Below, piece by piece: positions 24,353 to 32,198 of a stretch of 64,000 nucleotides of DNA (position 1 is its first letter; the number at the start of each line of letters is the position of its first letter). The notes below the pieces were generated by a model that saw only the letters and a program-made list of their open reading frames with translations, was not told the DNA's origin and did no database searches. The translations under genes were made by a program, and so were the position numbers. This stretch comes from PALSA-612 sp035652235 (GTDB taxonomy: Bacteria; Actinomycetota; Thermoleophilia; Gaiellales; Gaiellaceae), in the NCBI GenBank assembly GCA_035652235.1, contig DASREE010000010.1:1-64000 (forward strand), given 5' to 3'.

Positions 24353-25427
24353 CCGCCGCCTCCTCGCGCTCGCTCGGCCGGAAGTGCGGCATGACCCGGT
24401 CGGCGAACAGCTCCTGCGCCTTGATCGCCTGCCAGTGCGCGAAGCCGCCGGGGTTGACCGTGATCGCGATCTCGGCCAGCCCCGGGCAGACGTCGATCGT
24501 CTGCTGGATGCGCTCGATCACGTCGTCCGGCGTCCCCACCCAGACGACGTCGCCGTCGACGAGCTCCCGGTACGGCGTCTCCGCCAGCTGCTCGAGAACG
24601 CCCGAGGCGTAGAAGCCGTAGCCCGCCGCCTCCAGCTCCTCCTTCGGCGCGAGCCGGGCGCCGCCTGTGAGCGGCGAGGCGTTGCCGGCGAGGAAGCCGC
24701 GGATGCCCGCCTCCGCCTCGCGCAGCGCCGTGTCGCGGTCCTCGTCCAGGTAGCACGCGTGGATCCAGACGATGTACGGCTCGCTGCCGTGCTCCGCGCA
24801 GGTGGCCCGGTACAGGTCGAGCTGCTTCTCGAGCGCGGCGTAGGGAAGGAGCGGCGGCACCGCCACCCCCCAGCCCTTCTCGCCGGCCAGCTCGTAGGTG
24901 CGGTCGCTCGTGCCGCCGACGAAGATGCGCACGGGCCGCTCGGGCGGCGGCAGGATCTCCGCGTCGTCGATCGTGTAGAAGGCGCCCTGGTAGGAGACAC
25001 GACCCGTCTCGAGCGCGCGGACGACGATCTCCAGCGTCTCCTCGTAGCGGTCGCGCGTCTCGATCGTCGGTACGCCGCCCTTGACGGGGTGCCAGCCGTG
25101 GCCGCGCACGAGCCCTGCCTCGTAGCGGCCGTCGAAGAGCGTGTCCATGAAGGCGATCTGCGACGCGAGCCACAGCGGGTTGTGGAACGGGAGCACGTGG
25201 CCGAGCGTGCGGAAGCGGATGCGGCGGGTGCGCTCGGCGCAGACGGCGAAGAGCGCGAACGGGTTCGTCGAGATCGAGAAGCGCGGGAAGAACGGGTGCT
25301 CGATGACCGTGTAGCAGTCGTAACCGAGGCGGTCGGCGTGGACCACCTGCTCGATCACCTCCTGGTAGGCGCGCTTGTGCGACTTGCCGCCCCAGTACTG
25401 GATCTCCGAGTAGATCGAGAAGTTCAC
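24345..25427 (-). CDS. LLM-class flavin monooxygenase, first gene of the Liv-1 operon
   Basis: Luciferase-like flavin enzyme, 360 aa, close in style to bacterial-luciferase-type monooxygenases. Visible features are FSIYSEIQYWGG, YDCYTVIEHPFFPRFSI, the barrel segment RTLGHVLPFHNPLWLASQIA, VRGHGWHP, and RIFVGGTSDRTYELAGEKGWG. I chose the GTG at 25427 because GGAAGGGAGG lies just upstream and the frame beyond is Arg/Ser-rich shadow. A TTGACA promoter 60 bases upstream marks it as the first gene of a seven-gene operon running into an ABC importer. It probably oxidises the imported substrate with reduced flavin and oxygen. Confidence 0.85.
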   Translation of the reverse strand: MNFSIYSEIQYWGGKSHKRAYQEVIEQVVHADRLGYDCYTVIEHPFFPRFSISTNPFALFAVCAERTRRIRFRTLGHVLPFHNPLWLASQIAFMDTLFDGRYEAGLVRGHGWHPVKGGVPTIETRDRYEETLEIVVRALETGRVSYQGAFYTIDDAEILPPPERPVRIFVGGTSDRTYELAGEKGWGVAVPPLLPYAALEKQLDLYRATCAEHGSEPYIVWIHACYLDEDRDTALREAEAGIRGFLAGNASPLTGGARLAPKEELEAAGYGFYASGVLEQLAETPYRELVDGDVVWVGTPDDVIERIQQTIDVCPGLAEIAITVNPGGFAHWQAIKAQELFADRVMPHFRPSEREEAAVA

Positions 25428-25463
25428 GCCGTCCTCCCTTCCTCGGTCGCGGCCGGGCGACCG

Positions 25464-25492
25464 ACTCTGACCGAGCGTCGATCGGGTGTCAA
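25464..25492 (-). promoter_or_regulatory. Sigma-70-type promoter of the LLM/Liv-1 operon
   Basis: Perfect -35 TTGACA (25492 to 25487), a 17-base spacer, and CAGAGT as -10, which matches only the A and last T of the consensus. The -35 contains the TGA stop of the upstream oxidoreductase gene. The predicted leader is about 30 bases and carries the ribosome-binding site. Confidence 0.5.
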
Positions 25493-27135
25493 AGCCTGCC
25501 TCCGACGGGGCGTCCTCCGAGGCGCGCGAGCAGGCGCGGCCGTGCGCTCCGGCGCAAGAGGTGCTTCGCCACGATCGTGCCCGAGCCGGCTCCGAGGCCC
25601 GGCCCGGGGTGGGTGCTCGCGCCGATGTGGTAGAGGTCGCCGATCGGGGTGCGGTGGCCGGGCAGGGACGGCCGCGGCCGCCAGAGCAGGTTCTGGTCGA
25701 GCGCGCACGACCCCGAGTAGATGTCGCCGCCGACGAAGTTGACGTTCGCCCGCTCGAGGTCGGCCGGCGAGAAAACGACGCGCTCGACGAGCGCCGACTC
25801 GAGGTTCGGCACGTGCCGGGCGATCCTCGCCTGGATGCGGTCGGCGTAGCGCTCGCGCAGCTCGGGCGTCCAGCTGCCGTCCCCCGTGTCGATCTCGCCG
25901 GCGGCGTCGCCCTTCGGCCGGGACGGCACCTCCTGGAGCTGGATCCAGAGCATCGACTTTCCCTCCGGGGCGCGCGAGGGGTCGACCGCGAGCGGCTGGC
26001 CGACGACGACGGTCGCCTCGGCCGGGAGCAGGCCGCGCTCGGCCTCGTTGACCGCGCGCGAGACGCCGTCGAGGCCGGGTGTGAGGTGCACGATCGCCGT
26101 CCGCGCGAGCCGCTCGTCCCCCTGCCAGCGCGGCGGCTCGTCGAGAGCCATGTGCATCTGCATCTCGCCCCGCCCGTAGCGGAAGCGGCGAGCAGCCTCG
26201 GCGGCGCGCGCCGCAAGCGGCGCTCCGGCGAGCAGCCGCCCATACAGCTGCGTCGGCGTCACGTTGGCGACGACCGCCTCGGCGGCGCGCACGACCGTCC
26301 CGTCGACCGTCCGCACGCCCACCGCGCGCCCGTCCTCGACGACGACCTGCTCCACGTCGCGGCCCGTCTCGAGCGAGCCGCCGCGCGCGCGGACGATGTC
26401 GCCGAGCGCGCCGACGAGCTTCACCCCGCCGCCCCGCGGCACGGGCATGCCGCCCGTCTCGACGGCGACGGCGATCACCTGCGTCATGAAACCCGACACG
26501 GCGCCGTCCGGCCCGAGCCCCGTGTGCAGCACCCAGGGGGCGAGCAGGCCGTGCACGCGCTCCGACGAGAAGGTGGCGGCGAGCCAGTCGCGGCAGCTGA
26601 CGAGCACGTCGCCTGCGAACTCGACCAGCCCGCGGCCGCCGAGCCGGCGGACCGCCCTGAGCGCGAGCCGGGCGCCTGCCCACGACCACAGCTCGGTCGT
26701 GAGCACCCCGAAGGCGAGGTCGGCGTTGGGCATGAACGCCGTGAACACGCGGTCCCAGGCCTGGCCATCGCCGGGCGCGAGCGCGTCGAAGGCGGCCACG
26801 TTCGCCTCGTGCGAGGTGGTCAGGAACGCGCTCGAGCCGTCCGGGTAGAGGGAGGCGGTGGGGAGGTCCGTGTTCAGGTACTCGACGCCGAGCTCGGCCA
26901 GCTCGTCCTTCAGCTCCGCGTAGGCGGCCGAGCCGACGAACAGCGGGTGCCAGGAGGCGAAGACCTCGTGCAGGAAGCCCGGCCGCGTGATCTCGGCCGT
27001 GCGGATCGCGCCCCCCAGCCAGTCGTTCCGCTCCAGGACGAGGACGCGCTTTCCGCCGCGCGCGAGCAGCGCGGCCCCCACCAGCGAGTTGATCCCGCTC
27101 CCGACGAAGATCACGTCGTACGGCTCGTCGCTCAC
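25489..27135 (-). CDS. Phytoene-desaturase-like FAD/NAD(P) oxidoreductase
   Basis: Large flavoprotein of the phytoene desaturase/amine oxidase superfamily, 548 aa. The FAD motif YDVIFVGSGINSLVGAALLARGG is at residues 6-28 with VLVLERNDWLGGAIRT after it, and the C-terminal FAD contact is YHIGASTHPGPGLGAGSG. No carotenoid genes are nearby, so the substrate need not be a carotenoid; many actinobacterial members are uncharacterised. The GTG start at 27135 overlaps the gntR stop (GTGA), so this gene is co-transcribed with, and probably controlled by, that regulator. Confidence 0.85.
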   Translation of the reverse strand: MSDEPYDVIFVGSGINSLVGAALLARGGKRVLVLERNDWLGGAIRTAEITRPGFLHEVFASWHPLFVGSAAYAELKDELAELGVEYLNTDLPTASLYPDGSSAFLTTSHEANVAAFDALAPGDGQAWDRVFTAFMPNADLAFGVLTTELWSWAGARLALRAVRRLGGRGLVEFAGDVLVSCRDWLAATFSSERVHGLLAPWVLHTGLGPDGAVSGFMTQVIAVAVETGGMPVPRGGGVKLVGALGDIVRARGGSLETGRDVEQVVVEDGRAVGVRTVDGTVVRAAEAVVANVTPTQLYGRLLAGAPLAARAAEAARRFRYGRGEMQMHMALDEPPRWQGDERLARTAIVHLTPGLDGVSRAVNEAERGLLPAEATVVVGQPLAVDPSRAPEGKSMLWIQLQEVPSRPKGDAAGEIDTGDGSWTPELRERYADRIQARIARHVPNLESALVERVVFSPADLERANVNFVGGDIYSGSCALDQNLLWRPRPSLPGHRTPIGDLYHIGASTHPGPGLGAGSGTIVAKHLLRRSARPRLLARLGGRPVGGRL

Positions 27136-27815
27136 AGCGGGAACAGCTCCTCCGCCCCCATCTGGCGGGCGACGAGGTTGGCGGTCGCGGCGAGGTGCCG
27201 GGCGAGCTCCGACGCCGCGCGCTCGGGCTCGCGCGCGGCACAGGCCGCGAGGATCCGCTCGTGCTCGGGCCGGCGGTCGCTCCAGATCCGGCTCTGTAGC
27301 GACATGGAGCGGTAGCGCTCGCAGTTTTCCCAGGCGGGGCGGATCAGGCGCACGAGCCACTCGGAGCCGGACGCCTCGTAGAGCGTGAAGTGGAAGCCGG
27401 CGTGTGCCGCCCGGGCAGCGCGGGCGTCGTCGCGCTCGTAGGCGGAGACGTAGGCCTCGAGGTGGCCGCGGGCTCGCTCGGCGTCCTCCGCGGTGAAGCG
27501 CCCGGCGGCGCGGCGCACCGCGAGCGGCTCGAGCGCGAGCCTGACCTCGTACGTGTCGTGCAGGTCGTCGATCGCGATCGCGCTCACGCGGGCGCCCCGG
27601 TGCGGGACGTGGACGGCGAGGCCGAGGCTCTCGAGCCGGCGCACCGCCTCGCGCACGGGCGAGATGCTCATGCCGAGCCTCGCTGCCAGCTCCTCGAGGC
27701 GGAGCGGCGACCCGGGCGCCAGCTCGCCCGAGAGGATCGACTCCTGCAGCTCGGCGAGCGCCGCCTCCGCCATGGTCGGATGGCGCTGCCTGAGCCCGGG
27801 CCCTGTCGTCGTCAC
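27132..27815 (-). CDS. GntR-family regulator, FadR/FCD subfamily
   Basis: Transcription factor of 227 aa. The winged helix-turn-helix (about 10-75) includes LRLEELAARLGMSISPVREAVRRLESLGLA; the FCD ligand-binding domain follows (about 85-220), with the metal-ligand pattern D/H...H seen in HAGFHFTLYEASG and RRPEHERILAA. FCD regulators usually sense small organic acids. The GTG at 27815 is preceded by a TTGACA...GACGAT promoter spaced so that the message would be leaderless, and a perfect 16-base palindrome covers the region from -10 to the start codon, as expected for autorepression. Confidence 0.9.
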   Translation of the reverse strand: MTTTGPGLRQRHPTMAEAALAELQESILSGELAPGSPLRLEELAARLGMSISPVREAVRRLESLGLAVHVPHRGARVSAIAIDDLHDTYEVRLALEPLAVRRAAGRFTAEDAERARGHLEAYVSAYERDDARAARAAHAGFHFTLYEASGSEWLVRLIRPAWENCERYRSMSLQSRIWSDRRPEHERILAACAAREPERAASELARHLAATANLVARQMGAEELFPL

Positions 27816-27830
27816 GAGACGATCGTCTCG
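27815..27830. promoter_or_regulatory. Probable GntR operator
   Basis: Perfect palindrome CGAGACGATCGTCTCG overlapping the -10 box and abutting the GTG start of gntR. A bound dimer would block initiation. This is the strongest operator candidate in the window. Confidence 0.65.
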
Positions 27831-27850
27831 CGACGTTGATCAAGTGTCAA
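27822..27850 (-). promoter_or_regulatory. gntR promoter
   Basis: TTGACA at 27850 to 27845, 17-base spacer, GACGAT at 27827 to 27822, then six bases to the GTG. The -35 overlaps the TGA stop of the upstream acyltransferase gene, so the regulator has its own promoter inside the end of that gene. Confidence 0.6.
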
Positions 27851-29055
27851 ATCGGCATGTGCGACGGCGCGGCCGGCGTGGCGCCGTGTGCGAGCGCGAG
27901 CTGCCGGAACTCGTCGTCGCTGACGAGGCCGCGCTTGTCGGCGCCCAGCTTCTTGACCGCCTCGAGCAGCGCCGGCCGCCGCTCCTCGGGGACGGCGAGG
28001 CCGAGCTCGTCCGCCTTGATCCGCACCGAGTCGAGGCCGCTCTTCTTGCCGAGCACGATCCGGCGCTCGGCGGCGACGAGCGCGGACGAGAACGGCTCGA
28101 TCGAGGGCGGGTCGTGGAACTGGCTCGCCACCGCGCCGCTCTCGCGCACGAACAGGTTCTCGCCGACGACCGCCTTCCACGGCTCGAGCGCGTACCCGGA
28201 GAGCTCGCGCACGAGCGCCGACACCTCGCGGATCCGCTCCAGGCGGATCGACGTGTCCGCGCCGTACAGGGCGGTCAGCGCCATCGCCACCTCGCCGATC
28301 GACGCGTTCCCGGCGCGCTCGCCCATGCCGTTGATCGTCCCGTGGATCCACTCCGCGCCCGCGCGGACGGCGGCCACCGCCGCCGCCGTCGCCAGGCCGA
28401 AGTCGTTGTGGCCGTGGAAGTGCACCGGCACGGCGGGGCCGAGAGCGTCGCGCACCCGCGCCACGAGGTAGGCAGCCGCCTCCGGCGAGGCAATCCCGAG
28501 CGTGTCGACGACGACCGCCTCCTGCGCGCCGGCCTCGGCGGCCGTACGGTACGCCTGCTCGAGGAAGGCGAGGTCGGCCCGGCTGCCGTCGACGCCGAAG
28601 TAGGCGACGCGGACGCCGCGCGAGGCCGCGTGCCCGACGGCGTCGGCGATCCGTCGCAGCATCTTCTGGCGCGTCACGCCGAGCGCGTCGAGCTTCAGGT
28701 CGGAGATCGGCGACTCGATCACGGTCGCGGCGAGGCCGAGCTCGACGATCGCGTCCACGTCCGCCTTCACCGCGCGGGAGAAGCCCCACACCTCCGCCTC
28801 CAGCCCCGCGTCCCGGATCAGCTCGATCGCGTGCCAATCGTCGGCCGAGACACGGGGGAAGCCCGCCTCGATCCGCTCCACGCCGAGCAGGTCGACGGCG
28901 CGCGCGATCGCGAGCTTCTGCTCCGGGGAGAGCACGACCCCGACCGTCTGCTCGCCGTCGCGCAGCGTCGTGTCGTAGAAGCGGACGCGGCCGAAGGCCG
29001 GCGCGCCCGCGAGCGCGCGCTCGTTCACCTCGCCGGTCCAGATCCCCTCGCGCAC
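27847..29055 (-). CDS. DRE-TIM metallolyase (isopropylmalate/homocitrate synthase-like)
   Basis: Condensing enzyme of the HMG-CoA-lyase-like family, about 402 aa. The DRE-TIM signature is FYDTTLRDGEQT (residues 26-37), metal-binding His are in HFHGHNDFGLA, and NGMGERAGNASIGEV follows. It lacks the C-terminal LeuA allosteric domain and has instead a short helical end, which fits homocitrate or citramalate synthase-like or 2-oxo-acid-extending enzymes better than LeuA. A frame from GTG 29064 exists, but the TAGAGT box overlaps that codon. GTG at 29055 lies seven bases after the box and is preferred. No partner leuCD genes are seen, so the pathway is unknown. Confidence 0.85.
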   Translation of the reverse strand: MREGIWTGEVNERALAGAPAFGRVRFYDTTLRDGEQTVGVVLSPEQKLAIARAVDLLGVERIEAGFPRVSADDWHAIELIRDAGLEAEVWGFSRAVKADVDAIVELGLAATVIESPISDLKLDALGVTRQKMLRRIADAVGHAASRGVRVAYFGVDGSRADLAFLEQAYRTAAEAGAQEAVVVDTLGIASPEAAAYLVARVRDALGPAVPVHFHGHNDFGLATAAAVAAVRAGAEWIHGTINGMGERAGNASIGEVAMALTALYGADTSIRLERIREVSALVRELSGYALEPWKAVVGENLFVRESGAVASQFHDPPSIEPFSSALVAAERRIVLGKKSGLDSVRIKADELGLAVPEERRPALLEAVKKLGADKRGLVSDDEFRQLALAHGATPAAPSHMPI

Positions 29056-29062
29056 GGGACGC

Positions 29063-29068
29063 ACTCTA
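29063..29068 (-). promoter_or_regulatory. -10 box deciding the start of the DRE-TIM gene
   Basis: TAGAGT on the minus strand covers the upstream GTG candidate at 29064 and is seven bases from the GTG at 29055. This favours the shorter protein and a leaderless transcript. Confidence 0.45.
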
Positions 29069-29094
29069 GTCCCTCCGGCGCGAGCCTCCGGTGT

Positions 29095-29100
29095 GATATT
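29095..29100 (+). promoter_or_regulatory. Possible -10 box of the M20-family gene
   Basis: GATATT, eight bases before the GTG at 29109, in the 53-base divergent gap. No clear -35. Short or absent leader predicted. Confidence 0.35.
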
Positions 29101-29108
29101 CCCCCCTC

Positions 29109-30365
29109 GTGCTCGAGCCAGGGCAGGCAGCGGCGATCACGGCGGCGGTCGACGAGGAGCGGCTGGTCGACTTCGCCAAGCGGGCGATCGCCGTCCCGAG
29201 CTTCACCGGCTCGGAGCAGGCGATGGCCGAGCTGATGGCGCACGAGCTCGCCGGAATGGGGCTGCGCGTGCAGTGGCAGCAGGTGGAGGACGGGCGCGCG
29301 AACGTGCTCGCCACGCTGGAAGGCTCGGGCGGCGGGCGCACGCTGATGTTCAACGGGCACATGGACACGTCCTATTCGGGGCAGGAGCCGTGGCTCAGGC
29401 ACGTCCCCGGCTTCCAGCCGGATCCGTTCGTGGAGGACGGGCGTCTGTACGGCCTCGGCATCTCGAACATGAAGGGCGCGCTCGCCTGCTACGTGGAAGC
29501 GGTGCGGGCGCTCGAGGACGCGGGCGTCGGGCTCGCCGGCGACGTGCTCGTGGCGGCGGTGTGCGGGGAGATCGAGAAGACGCAGCAGGGCGACGCGCAG
29601 GGCGCGGAGTTCCGCGGCTACGCGGCCGGATCGCGCTACCTCGTCTCGCACGGCGGGGTCGCGGACGTCTGCATCGTGGGCGAGCCGACGGAGGGCAAGG
29701 TCGTGCTCGGGCACTTCGGCTCGCTGTGGACGCGGATCTCCGTCGCCGGCAGCTTCATCCACACCGCCTTCACCGAGGGCCGGCGCGGGGAGAACTCGAT
29801 CCTGCGCATGCGTGAGGTGCTCGACGCGGTGCTCGAGTGGGCCGAGCAGTGGGAGGACGACCCGGAGAACGCGTACCGGGGCGTGAAGGCGATCGTCAAC
29901 GTCGGGGCGATCCAGGGCGGGTTCGGCTGGCGCGTCTCGCGCACCCCGCACCGGACCGACCTCTTCCTCGACGTGCGCGTGCCGCCCACGAAGCCGATGG
30001 CGCTCGCCCGCCGTCAGGTGCTCGACCTCGTGCGCGAGCTCCGCCGGCGGTTCCCGGACTACGGGGTCGAGGGCGACGTGTACGTGACCGCGCCCGGCGC
30101 GGAGATCGCCGAGGACCACCCGCTCGTGGCTGCGATCGACGCCGGGCACGAGGCCGTCTTCGGGGCGCCGCCCGGGCGCGACGTGACGCGCTGGTTCTCG
30201 GACGCGTCCGTCCTCACCCGCTACGGCGTCGCGACCGTCAACTACGGCACCTCGACGGGACTCCTCGACACCGTCAAGGGCGAGAACCTGGCCATCGACG
30301 GGCTGGTCAAGACGGCGCAGGTGTACGCGCTCGCCGCCGCGGAGCTGTGCGGGGCGGGTGCGTGA
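29109..30365 (+). CDS. M20-family amidohydrolase/deacylase with altered metal site
   Basis: ArgE/DapE/Acy1-fold protein, 418 aa. The first metal ligands are present (H84 and D86 in FNGHMDTS), and E192 in IVGEPTEG fits the usual second-site Glu. The bridging Asp of the family motif (GRG..DMKGG) is N120 in GLGISNMKGA, and the general-base pair EE is spread as E154 and E156 in GEIEKT. Such changes would impair a standard two-zinc site, so the activity may differ. It is the first of a chain of plus-strand genes linked by overlaps, followed by a tiny peroxiredoxin remnant and an FAH-family hydrolase. The substrate may be an N-acyl or amide compound; this is inference. Confidence 0.82.
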   Translation: MLEPGQAAAITAAVDEERLVDFAKRAIAVPSFTGSEQAMAELMAHELAGMGLRVQWQQVEDGRANVLATLEGSGGGRTLMFNGHMDTSYSGQEPWLRHVPGFQPDPFVEDGRLYGLGISNMKGALACYVEAVRALEDAGVGLAGDVLVAAVCGEIEKTQQGDAQGAEFRGYAAGSRYLVSHGGVADVCIVGEPTEGKVVLGHFGSLWTRISVAGSFIHTAFTEGRRGENSILRMREVLDAVLEWAEQWEDDPENAYRGVKAIVNVGAIQGGFGWRVSRTPHRTDLFLDVRVPPTKPMALARRQVLDLVRELRRRFPDYGVEGDVYVTAPGAEIAEDHPLVAAIDAGHEAVFGAPPGRDVTRWFSDASVLTRYGVATVNYGTSTGLLDTVKGENLAIDGLVKTAQVYALAAAELCGAGA

Positions 30366-30550
30366 GCCTGCACCGCCTTCCGCCGGGGCTGCCGGCGGCG
30401 GTCGACGGCCTGCCGGCGTTCCCGTTCGGAGGCGCCACGCTCGGCCGGCGCGTGACCCTCGTCGCCGAGCGCGGCCGGATCACCAAGGTCTTCCCCGTCT
30501 TCCCACCAGACCGGAACGCCGAGGAGGTGGTGGCTTGGCTCGCCTCGTGA
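30362..30550 (+). CDS. Miniature peroxiredoxin remnant lacking the catalytic core
   Basis: 62-aa frame starting at a GTG that overlaps the M20 stop (GTGA). Its first 15 residues (SLHRLPPGLPAAVD) and its last part (GLPAFPFGGATLGRR, VTLVAERGRITKVF, PVFPPDRNAEEVVAWL) match, from memory of the family, the two ends of actinobacterial AhpC/TSA-type peroxiredoxins of about 180-190 aa. The middle, including the redox-active Cys motif near PGARGCTP, is missing, so the two ends are joined in frame. It cannot be a peroxidase. Either a deletion pseudogene kept in frame by overlap with both neighbours, or a retained small protein. Confidence 0.62.
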   Translation: MSLHRLPPGLPAAVDGLPAFPFGGATLGRRVTLVAERGRITKVFPVFPPDRNAEEVVAWLAS

Positions 30551-31407
30551 CCTTCGGCGACGACGCCCGTGTGGGCCGCGTCGCCGGCGACGAGATCCTC
30601 GTGCTCGACGTCCCCGACATGCGGACGTACTTCGAGCGCGGCGGCGCGGACGAGACCGGAGAGGCGGTGCCGCTCGAAGGCACCCGCCTGCGTCCGCCGA
30701 TCGTGCCGAAGAAGTTCTTCCACACCGCCGGCAACTTCCGCGAGCACGAGGAGGAGTCGAAGCGGGTCGGCTGGGCGCACGAGATCGCCCCGTGGATCGT
30801 CTTCTTCCAGAACGTCGACGCCCTCGTCGGGCAGGACGAGCCGGTCGTCTACCCGGAGCACCTGACCGAGGAGCTCGACTACGAGCTCGAGCTGGCGGTC
30901 GTGATCGGCAAGGCCGGCAAGTGGTTCTCCGCCGAGGAGGCGGCGGGCTACGTCGCCGGCTACGTGATCTTCAACGACATCACGGCGCGCGACATCCAGC
31001 GGCGCGAGATGCGCTCCGGCGTCTTCTCCTTCTGCAAGGCGATCGACACCTTCTGCCCGCTCGGCCCGTGGATCGTGACGCCGGACGAGGTCGGCGACCC
31101 GCACGACCTGGCCATGGAGCTGCGCGTGAACGGCGAGCCGCGGCAGGTGTCGCACACGAGCCGCATGTCGGTGACGATCCCGGAGATCCTCGCCCACTAC
31201 TCGCCGCTCGGGTACTCGGCGGGGGACGTGCTCTCCACCGGAACCGTCTCGGGCGTGGCCGGCTTCTCGCCGGACGCCGCCTCGCTCTACCTGAAGCCGG
31301 GCGACGTCATGGAGGCCGAGATCGAGCGGATCGGCGTCCTCCGCAACCCGGTCGTCTCCTGGCAGCAAGCGCACGGCGAGCCGCCGCCGCCGCGCGTACG
31401 CTGGTAG
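30535..31407 (+). CDS. Fumarylacetoacetate hydrolase-family protein
   Basis: FAH-fold hydrolase/decarboxylase, 290 aa. Metal ligands are E117 and E119 in LDYELELAVVIG and D148 in FNDITARD; KKFFHTAGNFREHEEE holds the usual K..H segment. Such enzymes cleave or decarboxylate beta-diketo acids in catechol, tyrosine and related pathways. The TTG at 30535 gives MARLVTFGDD, a typical opening, and has AGGAGG seven bases upstream; GTG at 30547, overlapping the previous stop codon (GTGA), is the alternative. The neighbouring methyltransferase and M24 genes do not identify the pathway. Confidence 0.86.
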   Translation: MARLVTFGDDARVGRVAGDEILVLDVPDMRTYFERGGADETGEAVPLEGTRLRPPIVPKKFFHTAGNFREHEEESKRVGWAHEIAPWIVFFQNVDALVGQDEPVVYPEHLTEELDYELELAVVIGKAGKWFSAEEAAGYVAGYVIFNDITARDIQRREMRSGVFSFCKAIDTFCPLGPWIVTPDEVGDPHDLAMELRVNGEPRQVSHTSRMSVTIPEILAHYSPLGYSAGDVLSTGTVSGVAGFSPDAASLYLKPGDVMEAEIERIGVLRNPVVSWQQAHGEPPPPRVRW

Positions 31408-31417
31408 AACCAAGGCC

Positions 31418-32194
31418 ATGACGGAGTCGCCGCTCGTCCTGCCGACCCGGGAGGGCTACGACCGGTGGGCGGAGGTCTACGACACGGAGCAGAACCCGCT
31501 CGTGGCGCTCGAGGAGCCGGTGGTCGACCGGCTGCTCGGCGACGTGGCCGGTCTCGACGTGGTCGACGTCGGCTGTGGGACGGGTCGCCACGCCGTCCGC
31601 CTGGCCGGGCGCGGCGCCCGGGTCGTCGGCGTCGACTTCAGCGACGGGATGCTGGCGCGCGCGCGCGCGAAGGAGGGCGCCGAGGGCGTCCGCTGGCTCG
31701 TGCACGACGTCGCGCGGCCTCCGCTCCCGCTCGAGGCGCGGGCGTTCGACCGGGTGCTGTGCGCCCTCGTCGTCGACCACATCCCGGCGCTGCCCGCCTT
31801 CTTCGCCGAGCTCGGCCGGCTGTGTCGCCCGCACGGCCGGGTCGTCGTCACCGCCATGCACCCGGCGCTCCTGCTCAGAGGGACGCAGGCGCGCTTCCAC
31901 GACCCGCGCTCGGGACGGGAGACCCGTCCGCACAGCTTCGCCCACCGGATCGCCGACTACGTGAACGGCGCTCGCGCGGGCGGGCTCGGGATCCTCCGCG
32001 TCGGCGAGGTGGACGTGGACGAAGCGCTCGCCTCGCGCGTGCCGCGGGCGCAGCGGTACCTCGGCTGGCCGATGCTGTGGTGGATGCACCTGGGGCCGGA
32101 GGAGGCTCGGGGGGACCCCGCCTCCCCGGGCCACGCCGTGAGCCTCGCGCCGATCTCCGCACCCGCGTGCGGCGCAACCGTGACGGGAGCGTGA
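31418..32194 (+). CDS. SAM-dependent class I methyltransferase
   Basis: Methyltransferase of 258 aa with the Rossmann SAM motif LDVVDVGCGTGRHAVRLA (about 46-63), motif II acid in VVGVDFSDGML, and the later strand DRVLCALVVDHIPAL with GRVVVTAMHP. The C-terminal 90 residues contain a lid with WPMLWWMHLGP. It resembles small-molecule methyltransferases of the UbiE/UbiG group; substrate unknown. It begins 10 bases after the FAH-family gene and ends four bases before the M24 gene, so it belongs to that operon. Confidence 0.87.
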   Translation: MTESPLVLPTREGYDRWAEVYDTEQNPLVALEEPVVDRLLGDVAGLDVVDVGCGTGRHAVRLAGRGARVVGVDFSDGMLARARAKEGAEGVRWLVHDVARPPLPLEARAFDRVLCALVVDHIPALPAFFAELGRLCRPHGRVVVTAMHPALLLRGTQARFHDPRSGRETRPHSFAHRIADYVNGARAGGLGILRVGEVDVDEALASRVPRAQRYLGWPMLWWMHLGPEEARGDPASPGHAVSLAPISAPACGATVTGA

Positions 32195-32198
32195 CGGC

